Positions 1 through 6,734 of a stretch of DNA of 11,411 nucleotides are shown here, piece by piece; position 1 is the stretch's first letter; each line of letters starts with the position of its first letter. The DNA is from Deltaproteobacteria bacterium (GTDB lineage Bacteria > Desulfobacterota > Syntrophia > Syntrophales > UBA5619): contig JAJFTY010000157.1 of NCBI GenBank assembly GCA_021372695.1, forward strand, positions 1-11,411, given 5' to 3'. The notes below the pieces were generated by a model that was given only the letters and a program-made list of their open reading frames with translations, did not search any database and had not been told where the DNA came from. The position numbers and the translations under genes are program-made.

Positions 1-544
1 CGCGCGGGAGGCGACCCAGGTTCCCGGACCAGACCACGTCGTCATTGCGGTTTCAATCCACGCCTCCGCGCGGGAGGCGACACGGTATCCTCGTCGCGGG
101 GTTCTCCTCGGGGATGTTTCAATCCACGCCTCCGCGCGGGAGGCGACCCTGGGGGCGTGGGCATCTGCATGTCATTGGATATGTTTCAATCCACGCCTCC
201 GCGCGGGAGGCGACCCGTGATCTTCCGGCAGACATAGGTCCCGTCGGGGTTTCAATCCACGCCTCCGCGCGGGAGGCGACAATCTCAGGCCATTGGTTTT
301 CATAGTTGTGCTCGTGTTTCAATCCACGCCTCCGCGCGGGAGGCGACTGCCGGGACTGACACGTCTCTCCCATGTTACGATGTTTCAATCCACGCCTCCG
401 CGCGGGAGGCGACTCTGAGTGGTTAGGATCTCATACAGTTGTTGGTGTTTCAATCCACGCCTCCGCGCGGGAGGCGACTTCCTTATACCGCTCCCGATTT
501 CATGAGGAAAAAGTTTCAATCCACGCCTCCGCGCGGGAGGCGAC
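1..544 (-). CRISPR. Type I-C CRISPR array, leader-proximal part (truncated at window edge)
   Basis: There are eight complete 32-bp repeats, at 50-81, 116-147, 183-214, 249-280, 316-347, 382-413, 447-478 and 513-544, plus the last 15 bp of a ninth at 1-15. All are identical. The eight spacers are 33-35 bp (16-49, 82-115, 148-182, 215-248, 281-315, 348-381, 414-446, 479-512). On the plus strand each repeat starts GTTTCAATCCACGCC and ends GGAGGCGAC. Repeat positions 12-18 and 24-30 form a 7-bp stem with a 5-nt loop, as expected for Cas5c processing. Known type I-C repeats end in ATTGAAAC in the crRNA sense, so transcription is on the minus strand, in line with the cas genes. The spacer at 479-512 is then the newest, and older spacers lie beyond position 1. 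Spacer targets cannot be read from the window. Confidence 0.99.
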
Positions 545-727
545 TTACTACGTGTAACTTATTGTTCTATGGTTCGATTTCTCATTGATTCCGCGAATGC
601 CTCTATGGGATGTCCGACTCATATTCAGTTGTCAGAGAGCCACTCTGAAAAACATCCTGGAATCAGAGTGTTCTGCTTTACGCGAACACCTCGGTGAAAT
701 CGTGTCAGCACCGGGTTCGCGCGCCGA
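545..727 (-). promoter_or_regulatory. CRISPR leader
   Basis: This 183-bp non-coding stretch lies between the cas2 stop and the first repeat. It is clearly more AT-rich than the flanking genes, especially at 545-600 next to the array. Its position and the repeat orientation make it the leader, which should hold the pre-crRNA promoter and the signals for spacer insertion. A CTGACA hexamer (minus strand, 635-630) resembles a -35 box, but I could not pair it with a good -10 box, so the promoter is not placed. Two inverted repeats occur inside it and are listed separately. Confidence 0.8.
641..689. repeat. Two overlapping inverted repeats in the leader
   Basis: CACTCTGA (641-648) pairs perfectly with TCAGAGTG (663-670) across a 14-nt loop. 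GTGTTC (668-673) pairs with GAACAC (684-689) across a 10-nt loop. The two share bases 668-670, so the hairpins would compete if both formed in RNA. Neither is followed by a T-run on the minus strand, so neither looks like an intrinsic terminator for cas2. They could be protein-binding sites or an RNA structure in the leader transcript; this is not established. Confidence 0.5.
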
Positions 728-1018
728 TCAGGCGATCAAGGGCCCTTCTTGATCAATCGACTTTTTCGCCCCTATATGTTCTAAACGATGCTTCCAGTTC
801 GACCCGAGGAAGTAAAACCGCAGGCTGTCTTTGCCCGGATCGATCTCGTCGATCAGCTTCTGTCTGAGAAGTGCCCATTGCGCCGGATCGACAATGCATT
901 CGAAGACCGAATATTGCACCCGTTGACCGTAGTTCTGGCAGGCCTTGGCCACCCGATGCAACCTTTTCTGACCTGCCGGAGTCGCCGTGGCAACGTCATA
1001 GCTGACAAGCACAAGCAT
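728..1018 (-). CDS. cas2: CRISPR-associated endonuclease Cas2
   Basis: This 96-residue protein has the usual length and pattern of a type I-C Cas2. The first beta strand reads MLVLVSYDV and carries the conserved Asp8; later segments YSVFECIVD and LRFYFLGSNW match the ferredoxin-like fold of the family. Cas2 dimers bridge two Cas1 dimers in the integrase complex that inserts new spacers at the leader end of the array; the role is mainly structural. The ATG at 1018 follows an AAGGAGACG ribosome site directly. The gene starts 10 bp after the cas1 stop, so the two are cotranscribed and probably translated together. The leader and array follow immediately. Confidence 0.97.
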   Translation of the reverse strand: MLVLVSYDVATATPAGQKRLHRVAKACQNYGQRVQYSVFECIVDPAQWALLRQKLIDEIDPGKDSLRFYFLGSNWKHRLEHIGAKKSIDQEGPLIA

Positions 1019-1028
1019 CTCGTCTCCT

Positions 1029-2060
1029 TCATCTCCAGATGAACGGCGGATATCCGTCGAGATCGCCCCGTAGATACCGTGCCATCAGAAGGGCTTGCGT
1101 GTGAAAGAGCAGGCCGATCGTGACCTTCTCATCCAAAAAAGGATGAACGATCTCCTCCTGCTTCCGCTCCTGATAGGCGACCAGCAGCGACTTGCGGGTC
1201 TCATCCGTCATCAGGACCGCACCGGAATCCGATTTCTGAAATCCCCTGCCCTGGACCTGTTGCCGATTGATCAGAGAAAGCGCCAGTCGGTCCCCAAGGA
1301 AGGGCCTGAACTCCTCCATCAGATCCAGAGCCAGGCTCGGCCGACCGGGGCGGTCGCGGTGGAGAAATCCCACAGCCGGGTCGAGCCCCACTGTCTCCAA
1401 CGCCGAACGGATGTCGTGGACCAGGAGCGTGTAAATAAAAGAGAGCAGCGCGTTGACGTTGTCCAGCGGCGGCCGGCGATTCCGTTCCTGGAAAGAGAAA
1501 GACTCCTTCTGCGCCACGATCAGGTGGTCGAAGACGCCGAAATAGATATGAGCCGCGTCTCCCTCGCAACCGCGGAGAGCGTCGATCGGCTGGTCCTGAC
1601 TCAACAGGTCGAGATGGTTGCTCAAACGCTTCACCGCAAGGCTTACCTCATCCGCAGACATCTTGTCCGCGTGGTCCCGGAGCGCCCGCTGGAGGACGGT
1701 TCGGCTGTTGGCGATCTTTCCGGTCAGGATTGACCGGGCAACGTCCGCGGACGCCTTGGGATCGTCGGCACGGCGGTACTGCTCCCGGCGCAGCAGCACG
1801 TTTCCGGAGACGGGTCCCTGAACCCTGGCCAGGAAGCGGCCATGCTCCGAGAGAAAACTGACGCCGACGCCGTTTTCGGCGCAGAAGCCCATCAGATAAG
1901 GGCTGCACGAAACGTTCCCGAAGCACACGATGCCACCGATCGTATGGACGGGAAGCCGAAGGCGGATCTCCCGCTCCACCTTGACGGCGATGGTCTCCCC
2001 CTCTTTGGCAAGGTAGGCCCCCTGGGTTGTTACGAACAGCGTATTGAGATGTTTTTTCAT
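1029..2060 (-). CDS. cas1: CRISPR-associated integrase Cas1 (type I-C)
   Basis: This 343-residue protein has the usual length for type I-C Cas1. It has an N-terminal beta domain (about 1-85) and an alpha-helical catalytic domain. The expected metal ligands are visible: Glu166 in RGCEGDAA, His234 in GFLHRDRPGR and Glu249 in ALDLMEEFRP, with Asp246 nearby. Cas1 catalyses the transesterifications that join prespacers to the leader-end repeat, working with Cas2 and, in I-C, with Cas4. The start at 2060 (MKKHLNTLFV) gives the family N-terminus; its ribosome site is weak (GGGTGA, about 4 nt upstream), unlike the strong sites of its neighbours. It lies 10 bp upstream of cas2 but is separated from cas4 by 251 bp, unusually far for this locus type. 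Confidence 0.97.
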   Translation of the reverse strand: MKKHLNTLFVTTQGAYLAKEGETIAVKVEREIRLRLPVHTIGGIVCFGNVSCSPYLMGFCAENGVGVSFLSEHGRFLARVQGPVSGNVLLRREQYRRADDPKASADVARSILTGKIANSRTVLQRALRDHADKMSADEVSLAVKRLSNHLDLLSQDQPIDALRGCEGDAAHIYFGVFDHLIVAQKESFSFQERNRRPPLDNVNALLSFIYTLLVHDIRSALETVGLDPAVGFLHRDRPGRPSLALDLMEEFRPFLGDRLALSLINRQQVQGRGFQKSDSGAVLMTDETRKSLLVAYQERKQEEIVHPFLDEKVTIGLLFHTQALLMARYLRGDLDGYPPFIWR

Positions 2061-2311
2061 GGTTCACCCAGAATCATCCGAAGGAGGGTGACAATTTGTC
2101 CCCCCCCTTTTTTTGACAAGGCCGTCACTGCGACGGTGACTCCCCAATGCTCCAAATGAATGCTTTGTTTCAACATGATCCCTCGGTAGGATCAGCGATC
2201 CTCCGTATCCTTCCGCCATGCAGGATCAATTCAATTTGTCGACAACTCACCCTGGGTTCCTGCTCGAAGGAATGCGTTTTCTGGTTTCCAAAGTGTGCTC
2301 CTTTTGGGCCT
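2061..2311. other. 251-bp gap between cas4 and cas1
   Basis: I recognise no gene here. The gap is rich in small symmetric elements: GACAATTTGTC at 2090-2100; an 8-C/7-T homopolymer block at 2100-2114; overlapping inverted repeats CCGTC/GACGG (2122-2126, 2132-2136) and GTCAC/GTGAC (2124-2128, 2136-2140); TGATCC/GGATCA (2176-2181, 2189-2194); and the perfect palindrome TTGTCGACAA (2236-2245). The 9-mer CAATTTGTC occurs twice, at 2092-2100 and 2232-2240. Cas4 and cas1 normally abut in type I-C, so this looks like a scar, a dispersed repeat or an added control region. A minus-strand frame of about 50 codons beginning ATGGCGGAAGG ends just before cas1, but it lacks a good ribosome site and resembles nothing known. 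Confidence 0.6.
2090..2119 (-). repeat. A7-G8 homopolymer block upstream of cas1
   Basis: In the cas1 sense, TTGTC (2119-2115) is followed by seven A and eight G residues (2114-2100) and then ACAAATTGTC. TTGTCA matches the -35 consensus in 5 of 6 positions, and the homopolymer would form the spacer to a poor ACAAAT -10 candidate, 14 nt away. Such mononucleotide runs are prone to slippage. The GGGGACAAAT string also recalls GGGGACA-type dispersed repeats that accompany REP-associated transposases in some deltaproteobacterial genomes. Both readings are inference. Confidence 0.35.
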
Positions 2312-2950
2312 TCAAAAATCTCGCAGCAGACTCGACAGGTAGCCTTTCACGGACCGCCGCTTTTGGATCGTCTTCGGCAGGCATTCGGTCATGAGCGAAC
2401 AGCTATCGCACCGCTTCTCGTAGACCGGCGGCGGTGTCCGGCCGGAGGCGATCAGATCGTGCGCCCGGGAGGCCGTCTCTGCCGTTTCACGCCGCAGGGC
2501 CTCGTCGAAGACGACGTCCAGACGGTGACGGGTTTCGCCGTAGAAGAGCGCCCCCGACGGAATCGCGACGGCGAGCATCTCCTCCAGGCACATCGCCTGG
2601 GCGCAGAGCTGGACCTTGTCGCAGTCGTCCGCCTTGGGCTTGCCCCGCTTGTACTCGACGGGGAAGGGGAGCCATGATCCGTTACACTGCCTGTGGAACT
2701 CGACAACGTCGGCTTTTCCGATGAGGCCCAGGCGGAGCGAGCGGAGCGATATGCCATGCTCGATCCGGATATCGCCCCGGGAAGTCCTCCCCTCGTCGTG
2801 GACCCGCTCGTGCAGGATCCGGCCTTCGGCGGTGCGCCCGCTCTCCTGCCAGATCTGTTCGATATGGATCAGGGCGCACTGCCGCGGGCAGAACGCGTAG
2901 TGCTGCAAGGCAGAGATCATCGTGAGGTCATCGACCGGGTCGTCGGTCAT
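2312..2950 (-). CDS. cas4: CRISPR-associated exonuclease Cas4
   Basis: This 212-residue RecB-family nuclease carries a [4Fe-4S] cluster signature. Cys21 (in FCPRQC) and the C-terminal set Cys181, Cys184 and Cys190 (CDSCSLMTEC) are the expected cluster ligands. The nuclease core shows His47 (ILHERVH), Asp81 (GKADVVEF), Glu99 and Lys101 (PVEYKRGKPK) and the QLCAQAMCLEE helix. Cas4 works with Cas1-Cas2 to trim prespacers next to the PAM and set spacer orientation. The start codon overlaps the stop of the upstream rhuM-like gene in an ATGA (2950-2947), with AGGA-type ribosome sequences inside the rhuM end, so translation is probably coupled. All key residues are present; I expect it to be functional. 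Confidence 0.96.
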   Translation of the reverse strand: MTDDPVDDLTMISALQHYAFCPRQCALIHIEQIWQESGRTAEGRILHERVHDEGRTSRGDIRIEHGISLRSLRLGLIGKADVVEFHRQCNGSWLPFPVEYKRGKPKADDCDKVQLCAQAMCLEEMLAVAIPSGALFYGETRHRLDVVFDEALRRETAETASRAHDLIASGRTPPPVYEKRCDSCSLMTECLPKTIQKRRSVKGYLSSLLRDF

Positions 2951-3741
2951 TTCCTGCGTCCTCGCTTCGGGGGCTCGGCGATCCGCTTGATCTCTTCGAC
3001 CGCCTCCAGGCAGTGCCGTTCCACCTCGGACGGCGCGTTGATCCGATCCCGGTGGAACCGTTCGTATTCAGCATGCGCCTTGGCCAGGGCCTCGTCATGG
3101 CTGATCTTTCCGGCGTCGATCAGGATGTCCCGACCGCTGAGTTTGAGGAAGTCGTCCAGCTTTTCAAACCAGTCCCGCATGTGCATGGGGTGGCGGCTCA
3201 GGGCCTGGAGCTCGGCGAAATCCAGGTACATGCTGACGATCCGGTTCAGCAGGTCGAGCTCCTTTTCATCCAGGTAATTCTTGGCGACCTCGGCGTCCGC
3301 CTTCCGGGGCCTACCTCCCGTCCAGGTGGTCATCCCCATGTGCGGCTTGGCGGCGTCGGCGCGATGGTAGATCACCTCGGCCGCTGTCTGGCCGTGGATG
3401 CGGAACTGGGTGGCGCGCTGTGACTTCACCCGGTAGCCGACGGAGATGGCAACGTCAAGGTTGTAGTGATCGATCTCCCGAGCCACCTGCCGGGCACCTT
3501 CGCTTTGAACTATCCGGAATTTCCGGATAGTTGCCTCCGGGACCAGTTCCCCTTCGTCGTAAATGTTGCCGATGTGCTCATTGATGGTCCGAAGATCTTT
3601 CTGAGACAGCTCCGCCATGACCTTTTGGCTGAGCCAAACGGTCTCGTCTTGGAGCCTGACTTCGACCTTTGTCTTCCCATCCTCCGTTTGGTAAATGATC
3701 AGTTCGCCCTTGTCGGGCGGCGGTTCTTTACGGGTTGTCAT
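2947..3741 (-). CDS. RhuM-family protein, internally deleted, inside the cas operon
   Basis: This 264-residue protein matches the Virulence RhuM family, whose biochemical role is unknown. The N-terminal part (about 14-118) holds family segments ELIIYQTEDGKTKVEVRL, ETVWLSQKVMAEL, NIYDEGELVPEATIRKF, HYNLDVAISVGYRVKSQRA and TQFRI. The C-terminal part holds HGQTAAEVIYHRADAAKP, MGMTTW, AKNYLDEKELDLLNRIV, YLDFAELQA, DILIDAGKISHDEAL and EYERFHRDR. Relatives I know have about 80 more residues between FRI(W) and HGQTAAE; here FRI joins HGQTAAE directly with the frame kept. The start at 3741 follows an AAAGG-type ribosome site, 57 bp after cas7. The stop overlaps cas4 as ATGA. RhuM genes are known as accessory genes in defence and pathogenicity islands, but this position in a cas operon is not standard. 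It may be an antirepressor-like DNA-binding protein, a remnant, or a polarity-neutral passenger. Confidence 0.85.
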   Translation of the reverse strand: MTTRKEPPPDKGELIIYQTEDGKTKVEVRLQDETVWLSQKVMAELSQKDLRTINEHIGNIYDEGELVPEATIRKFRIVQSEGARQVAREIDHYNLDVAISVGYRVKSQRATQFRIHGQTAAEVIYHRADAAKPHMGMTTWTGGRPRKADAEVAKNYLDEKELDLLNRIVSMYLDFAELQALSRHPMHMRDWFEKLDDFLKLSGRDILIDAGKISHDEALAKAHAEYERFHRDRINAPSEVERHCLEAVEEIKRIAEPPKRGRRK

Positions 3742-3798
3742 GGTGTGGACCTTTCGATTGCCTTTGTTCCATTTAACTATTTTGAAGCATTAGTTGAT

Positions 3799-4914
3799 TC
3801 ACACCTTTTCAGCAAGCGTTATACCGGCAGGCACATGAGTCCTATCGATGGCAATTTCATAGTCTTCAAATTCCCTTGCCGGTTTTGAAGAGTCGGTCTT
3901 ACGTTTGACCTGCACGAGCTCAAACAGTTTGTGGGCCGGCGCATTACCGAGAACCGTGTCATGTTTGAAGACGATCAACCCGCGGGTGGCCATCAGGCCC
4001 CGGGCCGCGGAACGGTCGTGTTCGAACATATTGACCAACGCATTCCAGAGAAGCTCCAGATCACATTCGGTAAACTTGGTCTGCGCGGCAAGGTGGGCGG
4101 AAACAAAGCCGTGAGCAACGTACACCGCATAAGGAACCGTGTGCTTCCGGCCCATGGTTCGGTTGTCGCCGGATTGCTTTTCGGCTTCCGCTTGGGTGGC
4201 GACGGCCATACGGGTGATGGAATGCTCCAGGGTCACGATTGGATCCACGGAGCGGCCGAAGGTCATTTGCACGGGGCCGCGGACTTGTCCGCAGTTTGGT
4301 GCCGATTTCAGTGACATGACGGCACCGAAGGTGCGAATGTCGTAGTAATCTTCGCACATCTTGCCTCGCCCCATTTCTGTCTCTTTCGCCGTCGGTTTAC
4401 GGGGCTTCGCGTCTTTCAAGGCCGTCTTGATCAGGGCGGCGGCTTCTTTGGGTGTACTATCCTCCTTAATCTGCTCTTGAATGGCTTTTTTGTCGGCATC
4501 GGCTGCGACCACGAGCAGCAGATGCTCCCCGCTTTCATCCGTCTCAACAGACAGGCCCTCCGGCAGGGAAAGTTCGTTGAAGACGCTTTGGAGTTCTGCA
4601 GGGATTTCTTTCCTGGAAACCTCTCCAGTTGGTATATTCTTATCCTTGAACGCTTTAACTTGGGCATCCCCCAGCACGGCTTTTTCTTTGACATAGATAT
4701 CGTAACCCGGCCTTGCTTTCCCGTCCTCGCTGGTTTTGGTGATCTGGACAAAATTTCTCACCTTACGCTTGAGGCAGACATCGGTGACGAGCCCTCGACC
4801 CGTTTCCGGGTCGACACGGGGGAGGTTACCGGCATCGGGATCGCCATTGGGATTGCCGTCCTGAACATCGAAAACGAGGACAAAGTCATAACGGTTTTTG
4901 AGCGGAGTGTTCAT
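3799..4914 (-). CDS. cas7: Cascade backbone protein Cas7 (Csd2 family, type I-C)
   Basis: This is a 371-residue RAMP protein that coats the crRNA spacer in Cascade/I-C. Diagnostic segments are DFVLVFDVQDGNPNGDPDAG (10-29), the DVCLKRKVRNFV helix (45-56), YDIYVKE (71-77), YYDIRTFGAVMS (190-201), the RGPVQMTFGRS segment (212-222), and HTVPYAVYVAHGFVSAHLA (258-276). I chose the ATG at 4914 because AAAGGAG stands 7 nt upstream and the N-terminus then fits the family; an upstream ATG at 4947 overlaps the cas8c stop as ATGA and would add 11 residues without a better ribosome site. The protein is about 80 residues longer than the roughly 290 usual for the family. The extra length lies around residues 92-182, is rich in Lys and Glu, and sits between YDIYVKE and YYDIRTFG. 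Function otherwise looks intact. Confidence 0.96.
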   Translation of the reverse strand: MNTPLKNRYDFVLVFDVQDGNPNGDPDAGNLPRVDPETGRGLVTDVCLKRKVRNFVQITKTSEDGKARPGYDIYVKEKAVLGDAQVKAFKDKNIPTGEVSRKEIPAELQSVFNELSLPEGLSVETDESGEHLLLVVAADADKKAIQEQIKEDSTPKEAAALIKTALKDAKPRKPTAKETEMGRGKMCEDYYDIRTFGAVMSLKSAPNCGQVRGPVQMTFGRSVDPIVTLEHSITRMAVATQAEAEKQSGDNRTMGRKHTVPYAVYVAHGFVSAHLAAQTKFTECDLELLWNALVNMFEHDRSAARGLMATRGLIVFKHDTVLGNAPAHKLFELVQVKRKTDSSKPAREFEDYEIAIDRTHVPAGITLAEKV

Positions 4915-4943
4915 GATTGTTTCTCCTTTCTGGTGGATTTTGA

Positions 4944-5315
4944 TCATGACGGTTTTTCAGTCTTTTTGGTCCAAAGATTCTGGTTCTGGTGATAGTAGCC
5001 GATGGCAAAACGCCCCTGATCGGCCAAGTCGAGATGGGCTGGAAAATCGGAGATCCGGCACATGATTTCCCCGATCAGCTTTTTGCGCATCACGGATAGG
5101 CCGGATTTCTCCTTCTCCAATTTTGAGAGATGATGATTGGAGAGGCGCATCAGGTTGCCGAAGACCGTCACCGGGGTGCTGGACGCAGCACCATAGAAGC
5201 GGTCGCGGATCGTGGCGTTGATGCCTGGATTGGCTTCCGATTGGACCTTCTCCAGTACCGCGAAAAGTCTCCCGAGCCGGTAGCCGACGTTGGTATTTGC
5301 GGGGTCGAGGCACAT
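4944..5315 (-). CDS. cas11c: Cas11c small subunit from an internal start in cas8c
   Basis: Type I-C systems are known to make a small Cascade subunit from an internal start near the 3' end of cas8c. Here Met474 of Cas8c (ATG at 5315) is preceded by AAGGAG with 6 nt between, a better ribosome site than several of the annotated starts. Translation gives 123 residues in the same frame, starting MCLDPANTNVGYRLGRLFAV and ending in a basic helical tail. The helical composition fits the small subunit that forms the belly of Cascade/I-C beside the Cas7 filament. Identification rests on the position, the ribosome site and the known family behaviour, not on any separate reading frame. Confidence 0.8.
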   Translation of the reverse strand: MCLDPANTNVGYRLGRLFAVLEKVQSEANPGINATIRDRFYGAASSTPVTVFGNLMRLSNHHLSKLEKEKSGLSVMRKKLIGEIMCRISDFPAHLDLADQGRFAIGYYHQNQNLWTKKTEKPS

Positions 5316-6734
5316 GGTGATCTCCTTTTCATGTTTGGGGTTATGGAAACGCGATGAGCGGTTCAGGCAAGCCTTGATCAGCGCCGCGCGTTCATACGGC
5401 ACGTTGGGCTCCGGCTTGCCGGTTCTTCGATTCTTCTTGCTCTGCTCGGCGCGGTTGCGGCGGACCGCGGCTTGAAGGAGCGTGACCGGATAGGGGGTCC
5501 CTTCGAGAATGGCCCGCATCACCTCCCCGGCCAGATTCGGGGGGATATTCTCGTCGTTTCCCTGCGGTGCGATCGAGCGAAGAAGTCTTCGCATCGGCAG
5601 TGCTGCTTCCGTTCTGGCGCTATGGGCAATGGCCAGATCCTCGATGTGCTGTTTGAGCCTTTTCCCCACGTCTCGGACGGTATCGACATGCCAGAAGCGC
5701 ACGGCAATGCGCGCAGCATTGGGGGAAAGGCCAAGGGAATAGAACCGCGTATCGTCATCGGGGACGACGTAGGCGCCACTCCAGATTGCTTGATAAAGCG
5801 CCCTGACGGCTTCGGTATTGCGGTCCGGATCATCCTTTGGCGGTTCGGAGAAGAAAAAGAAGGCGTCATTTTCAAAGGAGGATGGCTTTGCCGACCAGAA
5901 GACGGTCGTCGCGTCGCCGATTTGGATCCGCTGGCCTTTCGATTTGAGCAATGCATTCAGGCCAGTTGTGTAGGCGTGTTCGGCGCTTATGCAGACTGGT
6001 GCGTTGTAGCATTGCTCCTTTCCGAAAGAATCGTAGCCGGAATTCCGTTGAAACGCGACAAGGCTCTTGGTGTCCTTATCGATGGGGGTGCGGCCATGGA
6101 GTCTTTTGATTTCCCCGTATTCACCGGCCACTAGGCAGTATCCGAACACCTTTGTCTCGTCATCTTCATCTTTGTTCGGCACGCTTGGTCGCGAAACAGA
6201 AGCCCTTGCGTGATCTTGTACGGCTGGACGACAGGGGATCGGGAGATCGTCTTCGGCCAGGCTGAAAGTCATGTTGCAGGGCGTCATTCTGACGCACTCT
6301 GGCCATGATGGATGTTTCTTCACCTTTTTGACACCATTCTTTTCATAAAAGAGCAGAACGGCCTTCACTCCTTCATCTCGTTTCAATTCTTCGGGGAGTT
6401 GGGCAAGTGATTTCAACCAAGCTTGGTGCTGTTTTGGCGCTTTGGGATCGTTTTCGGGGTACCCGAACAGATAGCCGACGTGATCCCACAAAAGAAACGT
6501 CTTTTCATGGCTCTTGCTACCGGTTCTCGTTGTGGACCGCGGAAGCAAGAATGACTTCGCGGCAAATCTGCCGCCGGCTTTCTCACGGGTTGACTTCAGG
6601 TTCACGAACTCCCCGTCAGTCTTGATAACGACGATGAAGGGTATTTGTTTCTTCTCAAATCCTTCCGGTGCGATTTCGTTGTCCGGGGCGGCGGCTTTTC
6701 GGTCGTAGTATTCCTTTAGGGCCTGGAGGATCAT
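4944..6734 (-). CDS. cas8c: Cascade large subunit Cas8c (Csd1 family)
   Basis: This 596-residue protein is of normal length for the type I-C large subunit, which recognises the PAM and helps open the target DNA. The N-terminus (MILQALKEYYDRK, then IPFIVVIKTDGEF) and the middle segments (NSGYDSFGKEQCYNAPVCI, TTVFWSAKP, SLGLSPNAARIAVRFWH) are typical of Csd1. The C-terminal helical part (about 474-596, starting CLDPANTNVGYRLGRLFAV) is the region also made separately as Cas11c. The start codon overlaps the cas5c stop as ATGA (6734-6731), indicating coupled translation. The stop lies 29 bp before the chosen cas7 start. I see no frameshift or truncation. Confidence 0.96.
   Translation of the reverse strand: MILQALKEYYDRKAAAPDNEIAPEGFEKKQIPFIVVIKTDGEFVNLKSTREKAGGRFAAKSFLLPRSTTRTGSKSHEKTFLLWDHVGYLFGYPENDPKAPKQHQAWLKSLAQLPEELKRDEGVKAVLLFYEKNGVKKVKKHPSWPECVRMTPCNMTFSLAEDDLPIPCRPAVQDHARASVSRPSVPNKDEDDETKVFGYCLVAGEYGEIKRLHGRTPIDKDTKSLVAFQRNSGYDSFGKEQCYNAPVCISAEHAYTTGLNALLKSKGQRIQIGDATTVFWSAKPSSFENDAFFFFSEPPKDDPDRNTEAVRALYQAIWSGAYVVPDDDTRFYSLGLSPNAARIAVRFWHVDTVRDVGKRLKQHIEDLAIAHSARTEAALPMRRLLRSIAPQGNDENIPPNLAGEVMRAILEGTPYPVTLLQAAVRRNRAEQSKKNRRTGKPEPNVPYERAALIKACLNRSSRFHNPKHEKEITMCLDPANTNVGYRLGRLFAVLEKVQSEANPGINATIRDRFYGAASSTPVTVFGNLMRLSNHHLSKLEKEKSGLSVMRKKLIGEIMCRISDFPAHLDLADQGRFAIGYYHQNQNLWTKKTEKPS
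5322..5327 (-). promoter_or_regulatory. Internal ribosome site for cas11c
   Basis: AAGGAG on the minus strand inside cas8c, 6 nt before the ATG at 5315. In the Cas8c frame these bases fall in the codons for His-Glu-Lys-Glu-Ile-Thr just before Met474, so the coding sequence accommodates a consensus site. Confidence 0.75.

Noticed and set aside
45..557. Open reading frames on both strands across the array
   Set aside because: They arise from the repeat being free of stops; the repeated peptide is the translated CRISPR repeat.
2168..2175. GTTTCAA in the cas4-cas1 gap as a stray CRISPR repeat
   Set aside because: Only 7 bases match the repeat start and the stem sequence is absent.
2061..2220. 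Minus-strand frame of about 50 codons before cas1
   Set aside because: It has no strong ribosome site, runs through the homopolymer block and matches no known protein.
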